Source: Uloborus plumipes (lineage: Eukaryota > Arthropoda > Arachnida > Araneae > Uloboridae). From it: a stretch of 64,000 bases of DNA. How positions within the stretch are numbered: the stretch's first letter is position 1; every line of letters starts with the position of its first letter. Of the stretch, positions 13,495 through 26,607 are shown piece by piece. A program made the position numbers and the translations under genes. The stretch covers positions 186,001-250,000 of the forward strand of contig JAXGGA010000020.1 in the NCBI GenBank assembly GCA_038373865.1, read 5' to 3'. The notes under the pieces are model-generated. The model was not told where the DNA came from, did no database searches, and saw only the letters and a program-made list of their open reading frames with translations.

Positions 13495-14786
13495 CCGTAA
13501 AATGGGGTGAATAGGAACACTTTTCAGCTTTAATTGTACAAAAAGTAGTAAAAAAAATTTTTTTTTTCGTTTGATTTATTGGGTAAAACTTCGGTCCTGC
13601 TTTGCATTTGCTATTCCAAGCAAAGACAAAACATTTCGAACGGTTATTATTTATATACATAGGAATTTAGGGGTGTTCCGAATCACCCCGCAGATAGGGG
13701 TCAATCGGAACGCATGTTAAAGTTTTTATTTTTTTGAATTTAACCTATAATAGGTCTCACAAACATGAGTAATATTGATGGGGGAGAATAAGAACAGATA
13801 GTTACTGTCAAATAAAAGTTTGGTTTCAATACCAGTAAATGTTTATAATTTGTCAAAATTAAAAATAATTTTGAACTTCTGAAAAATTAAAATTAATTTT
13901 AAGAAATGCTTTCGAATTAGAATACAAAGCTGTAACATAAATTGAAGTCACTCATATCGTCCACAAATATGTACTTGGCCTTAAAACTAGCAGTTGCGGC
14001 TTGACTTAAGTTTTTTCATAACATCTTCTGGAATGAAGGCTGCCATTTCTTTAGTTTCTTGAAATCTCTGGGTTTTGGGGAAAGTTCTGTAAGATTTTCC
14101 CACTTATTCATCACTGTCTGTGTACTGAACTTATGCTACATAAAGATTGTATGACTTTCCCCCATGTATTTTAGGCAAAAAGAAGTCTCCTGGAGCAAAA
14201 ATCTTTTTAAATCTGCAACTTTCTGTCATTCTAAGATCTAGTTGCTCACGAGAAGAGATAAACAGTAATAAATCCTTGTTCTTGTCTTGACCATAGAAAT
14301 TGGGGTTGGAATCTTGATTTTTCAAACAGTTTCCTTTAAATAAGTTTGAACCGGAACAACAGAACCAAGTGTTCCGATACATCCCGCAAAATTTTTTCCT
14401 ATGTCATTTTTCAGAATTTTTCATTTTTACGACACAATTTTTAAAAAATGTAAATTCTAATGTGGTATTCAGTTGTTCAGATACATGCATAATTGAAACA
14501 TACCACTCTCAGGTTTAAATTATAAGAAGGTTTGTACTTATATATGAAGTTTTGCAGTCTATGAAAACGTGATGTTTTCTAGCATTCCACGTGCAGCCCT
14601 CCTTATAAGCCAGTAACGTTGCCAGATTGACAAAACTAATTTTTTCCTACTTCCTATGATCTTACCTTTCTAAAAAAAAATTAATGGAGAAAGATACCCG
14701 ATAGTATATTTATGAAGAATTTCTTTGTACGGTCGGGAAGTTTTGTTCCGATTGACCCCGCTGTTCCTATACACCCCATTTTACGG
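13495..14786. mobile_element. nested TIR element, CCGTAAAATGGGG ends, TA duplication
   Basis: It starts CCGTAAAATGGGGTGAATAG and ends with the complement of CCGTAAAATGGGGTGTATAG. TA is duplicated at both borders (13493-13494 and 14787-14788). The opposite arm of the host palindrome shows the unoccupied site (GGTAATTG near 11069), so the insertion is defined to the base. The subterminal motif GGGGTCAATCGGAAC recurs inside. No transposase was recognised in its roughly 1.3 kb. Confidence 0.9.
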
Positions 14787-15132
14787 TACCGATAGTTTCC
14801 GCTCTTTTTAAAAACCAAAAGAGACGAAATATATATTTAACTGCATTTTTTCTAAGGAAAGTATGTTCATTAGAGTTCAAAACAGGCATTTAAGTTAGCA
14901 GAACAATCTTTTAAAAAACTCCCGCAGATATATTGCGTTTTCAACCTGAAAATAGTGAATTTTTTGAAAAAACGCTTATGTAAATTGCGTTTTCCCGGCA
15001 TCTAAAATTTTTTTCCAAAAACTTTTTTTTATACCAATCAACTCAAATTGAGTGAATACATAGGAAAGTGCGTGTACCAAGTCGAAAAAAAAAAAAAAAA
15101 CTTTTATTTTTATGACATACCCTACTGGGGGT

Positions 15133-16651
15133 GTCAAGTTGAGCTCTAGGGGAAAACAATGGCACCCGGACTGTTCTCTATTGCAGATCCTCCCCTCCCC
15201 TTGTGCTGTGTATGTTTTTGGTAACAAAATAAAATTGTTTGATAACGATATTACGTACGACATAAAAATATAAAAATAACAGCAAAAAGCAAAAAGATAT
15301 ACCAATGAAAATACTGTGTGTGTGCAGTCATTAGTATTTTATGATTTTACTCAAGATTTCTATTTGAAATTGTCTAATTGATTTAGGGAAGCGTTGGATA
15401 ATTTTGACTTGAAATAGTCAATTTTGCTCTTTTAATGGTCGTCAAACTTTAAACTAACTTCATCTTATGGAGAAGCCTTTCAAATGGTATTAAAATTGGA
15501 CACAGCGAAATTTTGTGTCTTCATATTTAAAAATACTTCTGTGAAATACTTCCTTAAAATAGGAAGAAAATATAATGAATTTGAACATTCGAAGAGACGC
15601 TTTGACCCCCCCCCCCCACACCGCATTTGTTTAAATTCGTACAAAATGTACATAATACGTATAAAGTCTTTAAAAACGTTTTCAATGAAATGTAGCCCGC
15701 TAAAAAAGTACAAATGCACCAAATAATAATTTTATCGTCTTAGTTTCAGCCTTCACTCTCAATCAAAGAAATACAATATGCATAACCATTTCTCCTCCAA
15801 ATTGATGAAAAAAAGTGCTATTGCTTACCAATATTTTTAAAGTTCCACGATTAAAACGTCAATTGCCAATCAGAAATGGGAAACAGCAAATTTCGTGAGA
15901 CACTTATTGCAAAAATGCCATTGTATCCATCTTCTTTTCCGCTGTCCGATTGTACAAAATACGAACAAATTCAACCTCCAGGCTTGGAAGACGTTCCATG
16001 GGGTTCACTGCCGCGTAAAGATCTTTCCACCTTCTAAAGTACTTTTCGTCACCTCGGGGGACAAGAACTTTTCAGAATAGTGCGACAAACAAATATTTTT
16101 TTTAACCTCTACGACTCTCTTTAATAATAAGAATTTACTGGAGCATAGAGTTTCATCGTCCAAAAAGAAAACTAACTCGAATTTTTGTAGGAGCGAGGCG
16201 ATGTATCTCTCAAGCTCTATTGTTTCGAACACTACAAAAGAGGTATTAAATTACGGCTACCCTACCCTAAACAATGCCCTCTCTTGCTTTGAAGAAAGAC
16301 CAGAAACGTGATTTTTCGAAAGTTATCTTTACTCCAGCCTCTCGTTAAAAAGGTTTGACAAATTATGTTATTTTTCTTGAAAAAGTTTCACGTGTTTGGG
16401 ATAAAGGATATGAAAAATGTCAAGTGTTTATGCTTTTTTGGGTGGTGTAATATTGCCACTAATTTTTGACTGAGGTCTTGAGCAGAGAAAGAATGCTACA
16501 ATAGATTGAAAAAGGTAAGTATCCTTGAAATATGATTATGCTTTACTTCAAAATGATGGGGTACTAGTTCAAAGAGAAATGATTGTATAATCCTCGATTT
16601 TTTACTTTGAATTAGAATGCAGACATATTTAATATTAAGTGATAAAAGACA
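15133..16651. other. A/T-rich non-coding DNA
   Basis: No gene or clear repeat recognised. Overlapping 80-codon open frames on both strands (15480-15726) run through a C run and are not credible exons. Confidence 0.5.
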
Positions 16652-17544
16652 AGTAGGGGAATGTGGGGCAAAGTGAAATGATAAAATATTTTCATAGTTT
16701 GCTGCACAACCAATCTAGCAATATTTTAACCAAGTTCCTAAACATATAGTTAATTCCTGTCAAAAATTAATTTATTTCCAAAGATCAACGAAAAAAAAAG
16801 TTATTTTCAAAATTTGATACCATTATTGTAATATTCGTGATTTTTCAAAAAATATTTCTTGTTATTATAAAATGATAAAATTTTTGTAATAATCATTTTA
16901 ACTATTAATTGAGATCCACTAATGTCCAGTGTTTATTTAGTTTATATTTGGCATGCTTTTATTTTAAATGTTCAATGTGTCAAGTGTACGTGGGGCAAAG
17001 TAGATGGGGCAAAGTGAAATAGCTCATTTCGTTTGCTTATGCATTCGTTTACTACATCACGAACATATTTCTTCATTTATTAATTTATTCCAAATTCTTT
17101 TACTTATTAATTCACTTATTTATTCATCCATTCACTTATTTTGTTATTCATTCTCCAGTTTATTCACTCATTCCTTTTTCCCATATATTAATTAAAATAA
17201 ATAAATTAATTAATTTGTTTATTTATTTATTCTTTTATTTTTTCATTAATAATTCATTTATTCGTTTATTTACGCATTCATTTGATGAAAATTACTGTAA
17301 CTCATCCAATCGAAAATGTTTCATTACAAAAATATTGTATTTTTCACTTTGCCCCATGGTTTTTTGAAGTGACAAATTTCTACTTTTTTTTAAGGTGAAA
17401 AATAACTGCCAAAAATAAAAAATAATATTTAAACTAAAGTTGTATGACAAAATACATTATTCCTTCTATGTGTACACTGATTTTTAGAACAATTTTCTAA
17501 TTTGTTCATTTTGAAACAGGGGAGTCATCTTAGCTACATTCTCC
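16652..17544 (+). mobile_element. MITE, AGTAGGGGAATG family, copy A
   Basis: It begins AGTAGGGGAATGTGGGGCAA and contains GGGGCAAAGTGAAAT motifs and a low-complexity core of ATTTATTC-type repeats (17080-17280). The right end is degenerate (ACATTCTCC). The same sequence returns in opposite orientation at 19266-20140 and, in part, at 30214-31632. No coding capacity. Confidence 0.8.
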
Positions 17545-18656
17545 AACTAAAGAGTTGCCAAAATTAGGAAAACCAAAATGTGTTCTTGTGCAAATATTTC
17601 ATAAAACTACACATTTTAAGTGGGGCCTTTATGTTAAAGAGTGGGTGATTCACGCGATACGACATCTTGTACAATACGGTGTCTTATCCCAAGCTACCGC
17701 GCTATACATCCCTAATCTTTCAAATCAATAATAAATAAATTAATAAATATAATAATAATAATAAAATAAAATAAATTAAAAAAATAATACTACAACAAAA
17801 CAAATAAATAAATATATATAATAATGATAATAAAATAAAATAAATGAAAAAAAATGCTAAAACAAAACAAATAAATAAATAAAAAAATATAATAGTTTAA
17901 AAAGAAATAAAAACGAATACTAACATAAATAACTCCGATAATGTTTGCCTCTTATAAGCATGTTTGATGGAAGACATTGAGCAACTTCAAACATTATTCT
18001 TACTTTTAAAAATAAAAAATCAAGAAAAAAAAGGTGTAATAAAGTTTACAGAAACTCATTAAAATGTTTATGAATTAATTTAAGCGAATAGAATGCATAC
18101 AATTAGTTACGCAGTCATTTAACTCTGTATTTTAACGCACATACACGTATTAGCTTTAAGAATAATTCAGCCTAACTCTGATTATCTGGGAGCAATTTTA
18201 GAGCTTTAACTAATTCTTGTGTTTCAAATCTGACTTACGCGAGTTCAAAAATGTTGTAATTTTTACTGCATCTTTTTCTGTCTTTTTCCTGTCACTGCTG
18301 TTGCATCTTTATTTGAAAGCACTAAAATAGGAACGTTCATTATCACGCAATCATGTAATTAGAATGCGACGATCTAAAAACTTTAGAGCATCCAAAGGCA
18401 GCAGCACGTATGTGAGCGAATAATGATGACGTCATCGGCAACGGAGATGCCTCAGTGGCCAACTAGTCTGAGCGATGGCTTGATACACCAAAGTTGATGG
18501 GATAGACTGTCACCACATGAACTTTACCTTCGTTGGGATTTAGGTTCTTCCATGTAAATCTATGTCAACAAAATCGATATTGTCATATGAGACGGAGGCA
18601 AAATGCTGCTACGTTCCGTACTGCTTTTCTTGAAGAATAAATAAGTGAATTCCCAT
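17545..18656. other. spacer with AATA low complexity
   Basis: Contains AATAAATAA-type low complexity at about 17730-17930. Slightly GC-richer sequence at 18360-18600 includes ATGATGACGTCATCGG. No gene recognised. Confidence 0.5.
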
Positions 18657-18660
18657 TTAA

Positions 18661-19177
18661 CACATTTATGCCCAGTAGCCTAATAATGGGACGCTTGTTA
18701 GTTACTACATACAAAAGCCTGTAATGGGTATATCATTTTACTAAGGCTGTTTTTCACAAGTTAAATAGTCCTTCTTGAGAAAACCAGTTAGAGCCACTCT
18801 TTGGACATCAGAGTTTAATTATTGACAGCTATTTTCAGACAAATCAGTCAAGCAACGATCCAGCATAGGTAGTCACAAAAAGCAAGTTTTTTTTTGCGAA
18901 CTTATTTTTGATAAAATTAAACTATTTTAAAATAATTTGCTTGAAATTGATCAGAGATGCCTTCTGTAATGTTATTTTGCACAATTAAAGTCAAGTAAGG
19001 TCGTATTTTGCTCACACATCTGCAAAATATCCCATAAATAGGACGTTAAATAACTTAATAAATATGGCAAACGGCGAACTATTTCAAGCCTAAAATGCAT
19101 GTAAACCATTCCAAGTAAGAGTTTTAAGCAGATAAAACTTGAAAAAAATTGTTAAATAAAACTTGGGCATAAATGGG
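18661..19177. mobile_element. TTAA MITE, ATTTATGCCCAG family, copy 1
   Basis: Left border TTAA (18657-18660) followed by CACATTTATGCCCAG; right end GGGCATAAATGGG followed by CTAA, a mutated TTAA. The interior is collinear with 26608-27706, minus the insertion carried by that copy. Non-coding; piggyBac/Kolobok-type target. Confidence 0.8.
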
Positions 19178-19265
19178 CTAAAATAAAAATAGTAGCTACT
19201 CAAAATTCAAGTGTTCAAAAATTATGACCTTCGCCTTTTCACTGTGCCTCTTTTTTGTGCACGAT

Positions 19266-20140
19266 AGTAGGAGAATGTGGGACAATGAAATAGCTAAGAT
19301 AGCTCACCATTTTCAAAATGAACAAATTGGAAATTTGTTCTAAAAATCAGTGTACATATAGATGGAATACCGTATTTCGTAACACAATTTGAGTTTAAAT
19401 ATTATTTTTTATTTTCGGCAGTTATTTTGCACCTTCAAAAAAAAAAAAAGGAAATTTTCACCTCAAAAAATCATGGGGCAAAGTGAAAAATACAATATTT
19501 TTGTAATGACATATTTTCTATTCGATAATTTACAGTAATTTTCATCAAATGAATGCTTAAATAAAAAAATAAATGAATTATTAACGAAAAAATAAATGAA
19601 TGAATAAAAAAACAAATTAATTAATTAATTAATTAATTTTAATTAGCATATGAGAAAAATAAATGAGTGAATAAAATCGGGAATGAATAACAAAATAAGT
19701 GAATAAGTGAAAAAATAAGTAAATAACGTGAATAAATTAATAAATAAATACGTGAGTGGTTTAGTTAATGAATGCATAAGCAAACGAAATGAGCTATTTC
19801 ACTTTGCCCCGCTTGCACGTGACATTACAAATATAAACTAAATAAAGATTGCACTGGACATCATAAGATCTCAATTAATAACTAAAATGATTTTTACAAA
19901 AACTTTATCAATTTATCGTAACAAGAAATATTTTTGAAAAATCACAAATATTACAATAATTGTATCAAATTTTGAAAATGACTTGTATAATTTTTTCGTC
20001 GGTCTTTATTTTTGACAGGAATTAACTATATGTTTAGGAACTAAGTTAAAATATTGTTAGATTGGTAATGCTGTAAAGTATGAAAATATTTACCATTTCA
20101 CTTTGCCCCGCTATTTCACTTTGCCCCACATTCCCCTACT
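19266..20140 (-). mobile_element. MITE, AGTAGGGGAATG family, copy B (complete)
   Basis: Both ends are intact: AGTAGGAGAATGTGGGACAA on the left and TTGCCCCACATTCCCCTACT on the right. It is the reverse orientation of copy A. It preserves the empty TA site (TTATACAAGTCATTTTC, read on the minus strand near 19983) used by the mariner-type insertion in copy C. Confidence 0.85.
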
Positions 20141-20641
20141 TGGCGGTAATGAAGCGTTTTTGAACTCAATCTAAAATACATGTTTATACTTATTTGTATA
20201 CTTGCGCACATATATTTAACTTGTTTAAGTTTTAAAAAAAGAAAGAAAACAGCAATGTAAGCAGGAATGATGAGTACCTATAATACCTATGATGATGAAA
20301 TATTGAGTACCTATTTTTGCAGTCATTTACAATTCCCTTGAGTGAATAAGCTAACTTGTATTTCAGATTATACGGATAGAGAAAAAAGGTCTCTCATTCT
20401 TTTCTTTTTCCTTTTTAATCCAGATCAATCGCCCTACGACAGTGCTTGGGATCCAGGAATTGTGGTCTTCTATCCATTTCCGTCTGCTTTGCAAACGTAA
20501 CGTTGAAATGTTTCTCTCTTCTACTTGTTTTCTTTATTTCTTTTTCTTTCTTTTTTTTTTCATTTCTCGCCTCTTTCTTTTATTTCTCATTGCGACAAAG
20601 AAACTGCATTTGGCTACTGTTTCAAACAGTAGAATTTTAGC
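20141..20641. other. non-coding spacer
   Basis: Contains a long pyrimidine-rich, T/C-biased tract at about 20500-20580. The two overlapping open frames there (20442-20645) follow the tract and are not convincing. Confidence 0.5.
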
Positions 20642-20645
20642 TTAA

Positions 20646-21156
20646 CCCATTAATGCTTGACATTTTTTTTCCAAAGATATTTTGTATACTTGTTACAAAC
20701 AGTGTTTAGGGGACATGAACAATAATTTAAAAAATATTATGCAAAAAATATTTTTTTTATTAAGGAAAGAAAAATCCTCCTTTAAAAGTTACGATAGACC
20801 CCAGAGGGTACATACTTTTTTTTACTAATTTTTTTTCTGCCTACGATATAATATTTAAAAAAACATTTTATATGAAGAAATAAAATCAGCAATAAAATAA
20901 ACTGGGAAGCTGGGAACAACTTTGAAAACTTAACTTTTTTTCTTGAGATTTTGAACGATGTAATTTTTGATAAGATCATATTAAAACTGCTGCAGAACAC
21001 ACTTTACAACGGTTATGTGCTGTAATCTGATAATAACGAATTAAAACAATACCAAGGTAATAATTGAACACTATTATTTGGTTGAAATGTTCATTTTGCG
21101 GAAATTCAGCAACTTTTTTGGACCGTCCCTAAAAAGGGACGCTAAGCACTAATGGC
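20646..21156. mobile_element. TTAA MITE, CCCATTAATGCTTGAC ends
   Basis: TTAA flanks both sides (20642-20645 and 21157-21160). The terminal inverted repeats are CCCATTAATGCTT and AAGCACTAATGG. No coding sequence. Its ends differ from the other TTAA MITEs here, so it is a separate family. Confidence 0.75.
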
Positions 21157-21160
21157 TTAA

Positions 21161-22219
21161 CAAAGCATTTTAATCCGAATAGTTGATAAATTAATTCATT
21201 CACTACAAACTGATTGTTTTTGCATGGATATTGAATAACTAGAATTTATTATTTCCTTTTTCGCTTCTCAAAAACTGTACATTCATTAAAATTTTTCTTA
21301 GAAGAAATTTCTTTGAAAATTTTGCTTCAATTATTTGTGATTAAATACTTTCACAAGTTTTTTTTTTTCATACTTGAACTTTCCTTTTTCTATTTTTAGT
21401 TGTTTATCTTTCACAAGTTTTACGACATTTTTAACAAAATAGTTTTAAGAATGAAATAGTATGTTAAAAAAGGAGGGAGAGGGAGACTTCATCTTTTGTT
21501 GCATTCATCTCTTTAAATACTTGTGATAAAAAGAATACCAGAAAAACATTCTGCTTAAAAATTTCCCTTTATTTCCAAGGTTTTGACGCAAATCTAATAA
21601 GTTTTACGTCTTCATAAACTTATTGATAAATGAAACAAAACAGTAAAACGTTTAAAAATCTCTGAATTTGATTATGAACGAGATGATTAATCACTGAATG
21701 TATGTTATTTCTCTTGTGTTTCTTATGTGTAGTGTACAACATTTTTTCTTACCTTTGAGTATTTGTCTCAGTATCATTTCTTGATCAAAATATTTTAAAC
21801 AGAGCATTTAGAATGTAACGTAATGAGAAAAAAAGGATTAGAATAAGCGTCCTTGAAAAAGTTCGACTTCCGAAGAAATTTGATTGGGAAACGGAAACAT
21901 AACTTAATTGTAAAATAGGACAAAAAAATGACACAGGAAAAGTACAATTCTATAAATACTTCCTACTGACATTTGCAGAAGTTGAAAGGATAGTTTGGAT
22001 ATTTTATTCTTAAGAAACGATATTAAGTAATATTAAGTAAAAAAAGGCACCTGATTTATTGTAATAAATGTAACTGCATACCCTTTTCTGTGTTAATAGT
22101 ATATAGCAAATCTAGGGGCGGGGGGCGGGCATAGATTTGTCCCTATGCACCCACCTTTAGGTACCTCTGCCTCTGATTAAAATTACAATCATCATTGTAA
22201 TTTACTTTTAATGTAATTA
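21161..22219. other. A/T-rich non-coding DNA
   Basis: No gene or clear repeat seen. Confidence 0.5.
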
Positions 22220-22221
22220 TA

Positions 22222-22609
22222 CAGGTTGACCCAGTTAAGTGTTTCAGAAATTCTAGAACGAGTAGGGTACATCCTAACGTCTCGAGGAGGATCGGGGTGT
22301 TTGCCCGACGCGGTTAAATTCGTAATATGCCAAGAGTATTCCACACTGTTCGGATTTCCGTGATGGAAGTGTGAATTGTAGTCGGTGGAGAACACTTCTA
22401 ACAAATACTTTCACCCATATACATTTTGCTTTTTCACATGTACATTATTCATTTTTTTCTCTTACGTTTCTTTTTTTTTATGGTGCTTCTGTGTGCATTA
22501 CCCACTTCAGGAAAGTATTTCCACCCTCGCATTGCTGTATGATTCCTAGTCGTCAGGATGCACTCTAACCCTCCTAGAAGTTCTGAAACACGTTTAGAGA
22601 CACTCTCTG
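22222..22609. mobile_element. 388-bp MITE with about 55-bp TIRs
   Basis: TA flanks both sides (22220-22221 and 22610-22611). The left end CAGGTTGACCC is followed by GTGTTTCAGAA. The right end, inverted, reads CAGAGAGTGTC and then GTGTTTCAGAA; both continue with similar ACATCC/GCATCC blocks. No coding sequence. TA target suggests a Tc1/mariner-type source. Confidence 0.75.
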
Positions 22610-22611
22610 TA

Positions 22612-25600
22612 TTTGTCACTAGTATATAGGTTTTAAACATTCAAAGAATCATTCAATGACTTGAAATGCTTCATCCTTAGCAATATCACTCTTGCTATTA
22701 GAGATCGTTAATTCATTGATGCAGGCCACATAAATTCAATCGATCAACTAAATAAGTTTTGAATAACTTTTTAGTTGCCAATTAAGACACGTTTTACGGG
22801 TTCTTTGTGGAATCTAATTTATTTTCGAATTCAATCCAAAATTAAGTGAGACTTAAATGTTTTCAAAATTTTATAATTTTTTAGTATGAATTGCGGATAA
22901 ATGCCTATGCATCCAACAAAATATCTATCATTTTTAGGCGAAAAAGTGACTGAAGTAAAATGAATCGAATCATCAGAACATGCAAGGTCGGTAAAAAAAA
23001 ATCACCGCAAGAAGTCAAGACTCCTTTTATCTGTGCTTTTTGAATCACTGAACCAAGAAACCATCTTTCACTTTCCTGATGTGATCCTGGTTTGATTCAT
23101 TTTTTTTTTCGAATGCTACACAAGTTAGGCCTAAATAGAAGATACAGTGCCGAGAAAGGACATCACTGACCAACAGAGCACGAAGAATGGTGTCTGTATT
23201 GATGATCCAGAAAACAGAAGAGATAGGCGAGTAACAAATTGTTGTCATCACTGACCATCTGTGCTTAAGCTGATGGAACTACCGCTTCATTTAACTGCCT
23301 CGATTTGTTACTCGACTTAACTGCCTACCTGATTTGTTAGCTTTGTTAATGGTCTTGGATGGATAAAGACTTTTCAGAGCATTATGTTGAGGGCAAACAT
23401 GACAAATAGATATTTAATGTCGAGTTGCGTAGTCATGAAAAACCTTCGTCCATTGCTTTCGAGGAAGTGATTTTTTATTGAATAAATTCTTTTTTGGGGA
23501 TCATTGATGGAAAAAGATGATTTTTTTAGATAGTTGCCCAAGTTACAGCGTGGTAGATTGAACAGTATTGAAGAAAAATTAAAAAAATACTTAATCCATC
23601 CGGGAAATTTTTTCTCGAGAATGAAAGCAGCAGCAATTAATTATAATTTACATAAAAATGTTAATAATTAAATAAATAACATGACGTTACGCTAGAAAAA
23701 ACACTAAATGTATATTTAATGGAGAATGTAGGAAGTTGCTGTTGATTGAAAGGAATCAGAAAGCTTATGTAACTATCTTTGCTACAATATTAGGGTTTGG
23801 TTTTCTTTTTGTTAAAATGTGTGCCTTACAGACCTTTCTATGTTTTAGATCCTACTGATTTCTTTGCATTGGTTGTTCTTGTTACTAAAGGGAGACATTA
23901 ATTAGTTGTAGCAATTTTACTGATTTCTCTTGCAACTTTATAATAAAAAATTGTAGACCTTGCACTGCTAAATCATTTGAAGGGAAATAGTTAGATGTGA
24001 CAATATTTTCATTTCAACAAATGCACTGCAAATAACCAGTGCAAATTGGAAACGCGCATGGAACATTTTGTCTCCGAAAAAGAGACCCCAATGGGTGATT
24101 GTGCGCTATGATGTATTTTGAATGAGCTCTACTATAAAGAAAGTGTGCTGAGAAATCTGCTCCGTTATAAAGAAATTATCAAAAGTGTACTAAATATGTT
24201 TAGGATACGACCTTATGTATCAACACATTTAAAAACATATCGGGGCCACATTTGAGCACTCCCAAGAAATTATTACTTTCTTTGCTGCAACCATAATGGC
24301 TAGATGAAGATTGGTTGGTTATGCTATGTTCTGTACGTAAACACTAAAAAATGCAGTACTCTTTACAGCAAATGTTGTTGTATTTTTTCAGTTTTTTTTA
24401 GCTATACACTTAGCTGGAAGTACCTTATGCTATTACCACGGGCTGCTTCACGTGTACTATGTAACCAATAGGAAATTCGAGCCCATTTCTGCGAAGCTAC
24501 CCAACACGTAATAGAAAACATTAGTGGCGATTTCAAGATCAAATGTAAATATTTTGGTTTGGAGTTTTAAAACTGAGAATTTACGCCATTCTTATTAAAC
24601 TAAGGGTCTGAAGCTTTCTGGATGATCTTCTCTAAAACGGTTGGAAGATGGAGTATATTAAAAACACTATGATCTTTGGATGACAAGGGGGATATAAAAC
24701 TTTAAGTTTTTGAAATTTATTTTTTAAAAGTACGAGTTTTAGCTGTGTTTGGTGCATATAGACTGAAGGGACTTTGGGGAACTCCCCAAAGTTTTTAAAA
24801 ACTGATATCTTAAAAAAAAAGAGCTACCTTTGCTGATGAATACGAAGGGAGTGAGGGTAGTGTCGGGTCTGATCCTAGAAACTATATATTCCAAGAGAAA
24901 TTAATCCAGATCCATATAGGATGTATTATTTGTGCTCAAGTAATGGATTACATAAATGTACAAATAGCTGTTTGAAAATTAATGTTTTAAGGACTGTTTC
25001 ATAAGAATCGACCTAGATGTAAAAACGAGGATTTGGCAATATATATTCTAGAAATGTGATGTAACTTTGAAAATGTATCCATATGTCAAATGAATAATTT
25101 AAAAATGGTGTTTAATGACTACTTAATTAATAAAACTTTAAATGATTTATGCTGATCCGGTCGAAGTATTTCCTTTGTTGAATCGAAATAAACACTGCCT
25201 CTTCTGTTAATGCTTGAATTACGTAATATTGTATTTCCAGAAGATGTTAGTATTTAAATTTCCAAACATTTGGAACTTAAATTAATTTTTGCGTCCTTTG
25301 AAAAGTCTTGAACCTATGAACTGTCCACACTAAATTAAATAGACATTTGAAAAAAAATTAAATTGGTCAAAGCTGAACAACAATAAAAATTAATTACACG
25401 TTAGACTAAAGATAACGAGGATTGTGCATTACAATTTCCAGCAATATGATGTAAATTTTAAAATGTTTATATGTGTCAAATAGATTTAATTCAAATAACA
25501 ATTTGTGTAATGGTAAGATGTGTTTATAGTAAACTGTAAAATATCAGATTAGTTGTTGTAAGTACGGGAGTTTAAAATCAAATGGTTGTATTTTAATTTT

Positions 25601-26603
25601 TAGCTTCATTGCGGAATTTTTTATTATCCTTAGATAGTTTTACTTTTAATAAAGCACTCTATATCTCAAAGTAAAATCACACAAGATCGACCAGGAATCT
25701 CTTAGAACTCGTGTTTTATTTGAATGAAGTTGCACCATTGAATATAATTCTAATCAATTTGAAACTTTTTAAATTGAAATCTTAGGGACATTTTCAATTT
25801 CAACAGAGTTTTATCAAATGAAATACGATGAAGTGTATAATGTACCAGTAGAGCAACCAGAAAATGGCATGAAAATACATTGATGTCATAAAGCCAGGGG
25901 GTTGTGTTAACTTGACTTCCCTGACCCACCTAAATGATGGGCCTGTTTATACTTAATCTTCCTACCCTAGGAGTGCCATAAAATAGCGGGGAAAAAAATC
26001 TTCTTAATTTTGGAATACGCTCACTATTTTGGTTATTTTCTCTTTAAAACTTTAGATTTCGACTTGTTTTTTTTTTTCATTTTAATTAAGAGTGAATAAA
26101 AATAGAGTGAAAGCTTTAACTTTTTATTTAATGTTTTGCCTAAAACTTCATTTGTGTATTTTTTTTTTTTTTGAAGTAGCAAAGTAAATTCTACATTTTG
26201 TGATACATTTTTCTACATTTTCTTGTTTGCCGTTATTCAGACTGGGGCTTTATAGTATTGTTTCATGTGAAAAAATGATTATGAGTTCTGTTCAAACAAT
26301 GCGCATTGAGAGTTTTCCTCCTATACTAGAAAATTATTCTTATCATATCTGACAAACTCAAAAACTCTGTTGTCATAATTATAATAATCAAAAAAAAAAA
26401 AAAAAGAAATTAAATTTCATTAAATTCGAATAATCAAGTCCATCGCAGTAAAAACTGCTTACTTTACCTGTACTAATTTTCTAATTTTAGTTCTTTGTTT
26501 GGTAACTCTAATTTATTTTAATATGTACAAATGCTTTTCCACAAAAATTCATTTCTTCTGCATGCACAAACACCAATACTCCTCTCACACAAACGTAAAT
26601 TAA
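22612..26603. other. 4-kb non-coding interval
   Basis: No exon, SINE or TIR element recognised. A small perfect hairpin with a 9-bp stem (ACTTTGGGG, AACT, CCCCAAAGT) lies at 24771-24792. The interval is otherwise ordinary A/T-rich sequence. Confidence 0.5.
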
Positions 26604-26607
26604 TTAA

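Larger units (their letters stand above)
10735..15124. mobile_element. inverted-duplicate transposon with 8-bp target duplication
   Basis: The ends are TAGGGTATGTCATAAAAATA and its complement, and the 8-bp direct repeat CTGGGGGT flanks them exactly (10727-10734 and 15125-15132). The left arm (to about 12042) and the right arm (from about 12135) are long inverted copies around a 90-bp spacer. The right arm is longer because it keeps an extra segment (about 12600-12960) and carries a separate element at 13495-14786. Transposase relics are readable in both arms. The architecture suggests a transposon whose one half was duplicated head-to-head while both termini were kept. Confidence 0.85.

Noticed and set aside
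18420..18520. Possible SINE head (GCCTCAGTGGCCAACTAGTC)
   Set aside because: A-box-like sequence but no B box at the expected distance.
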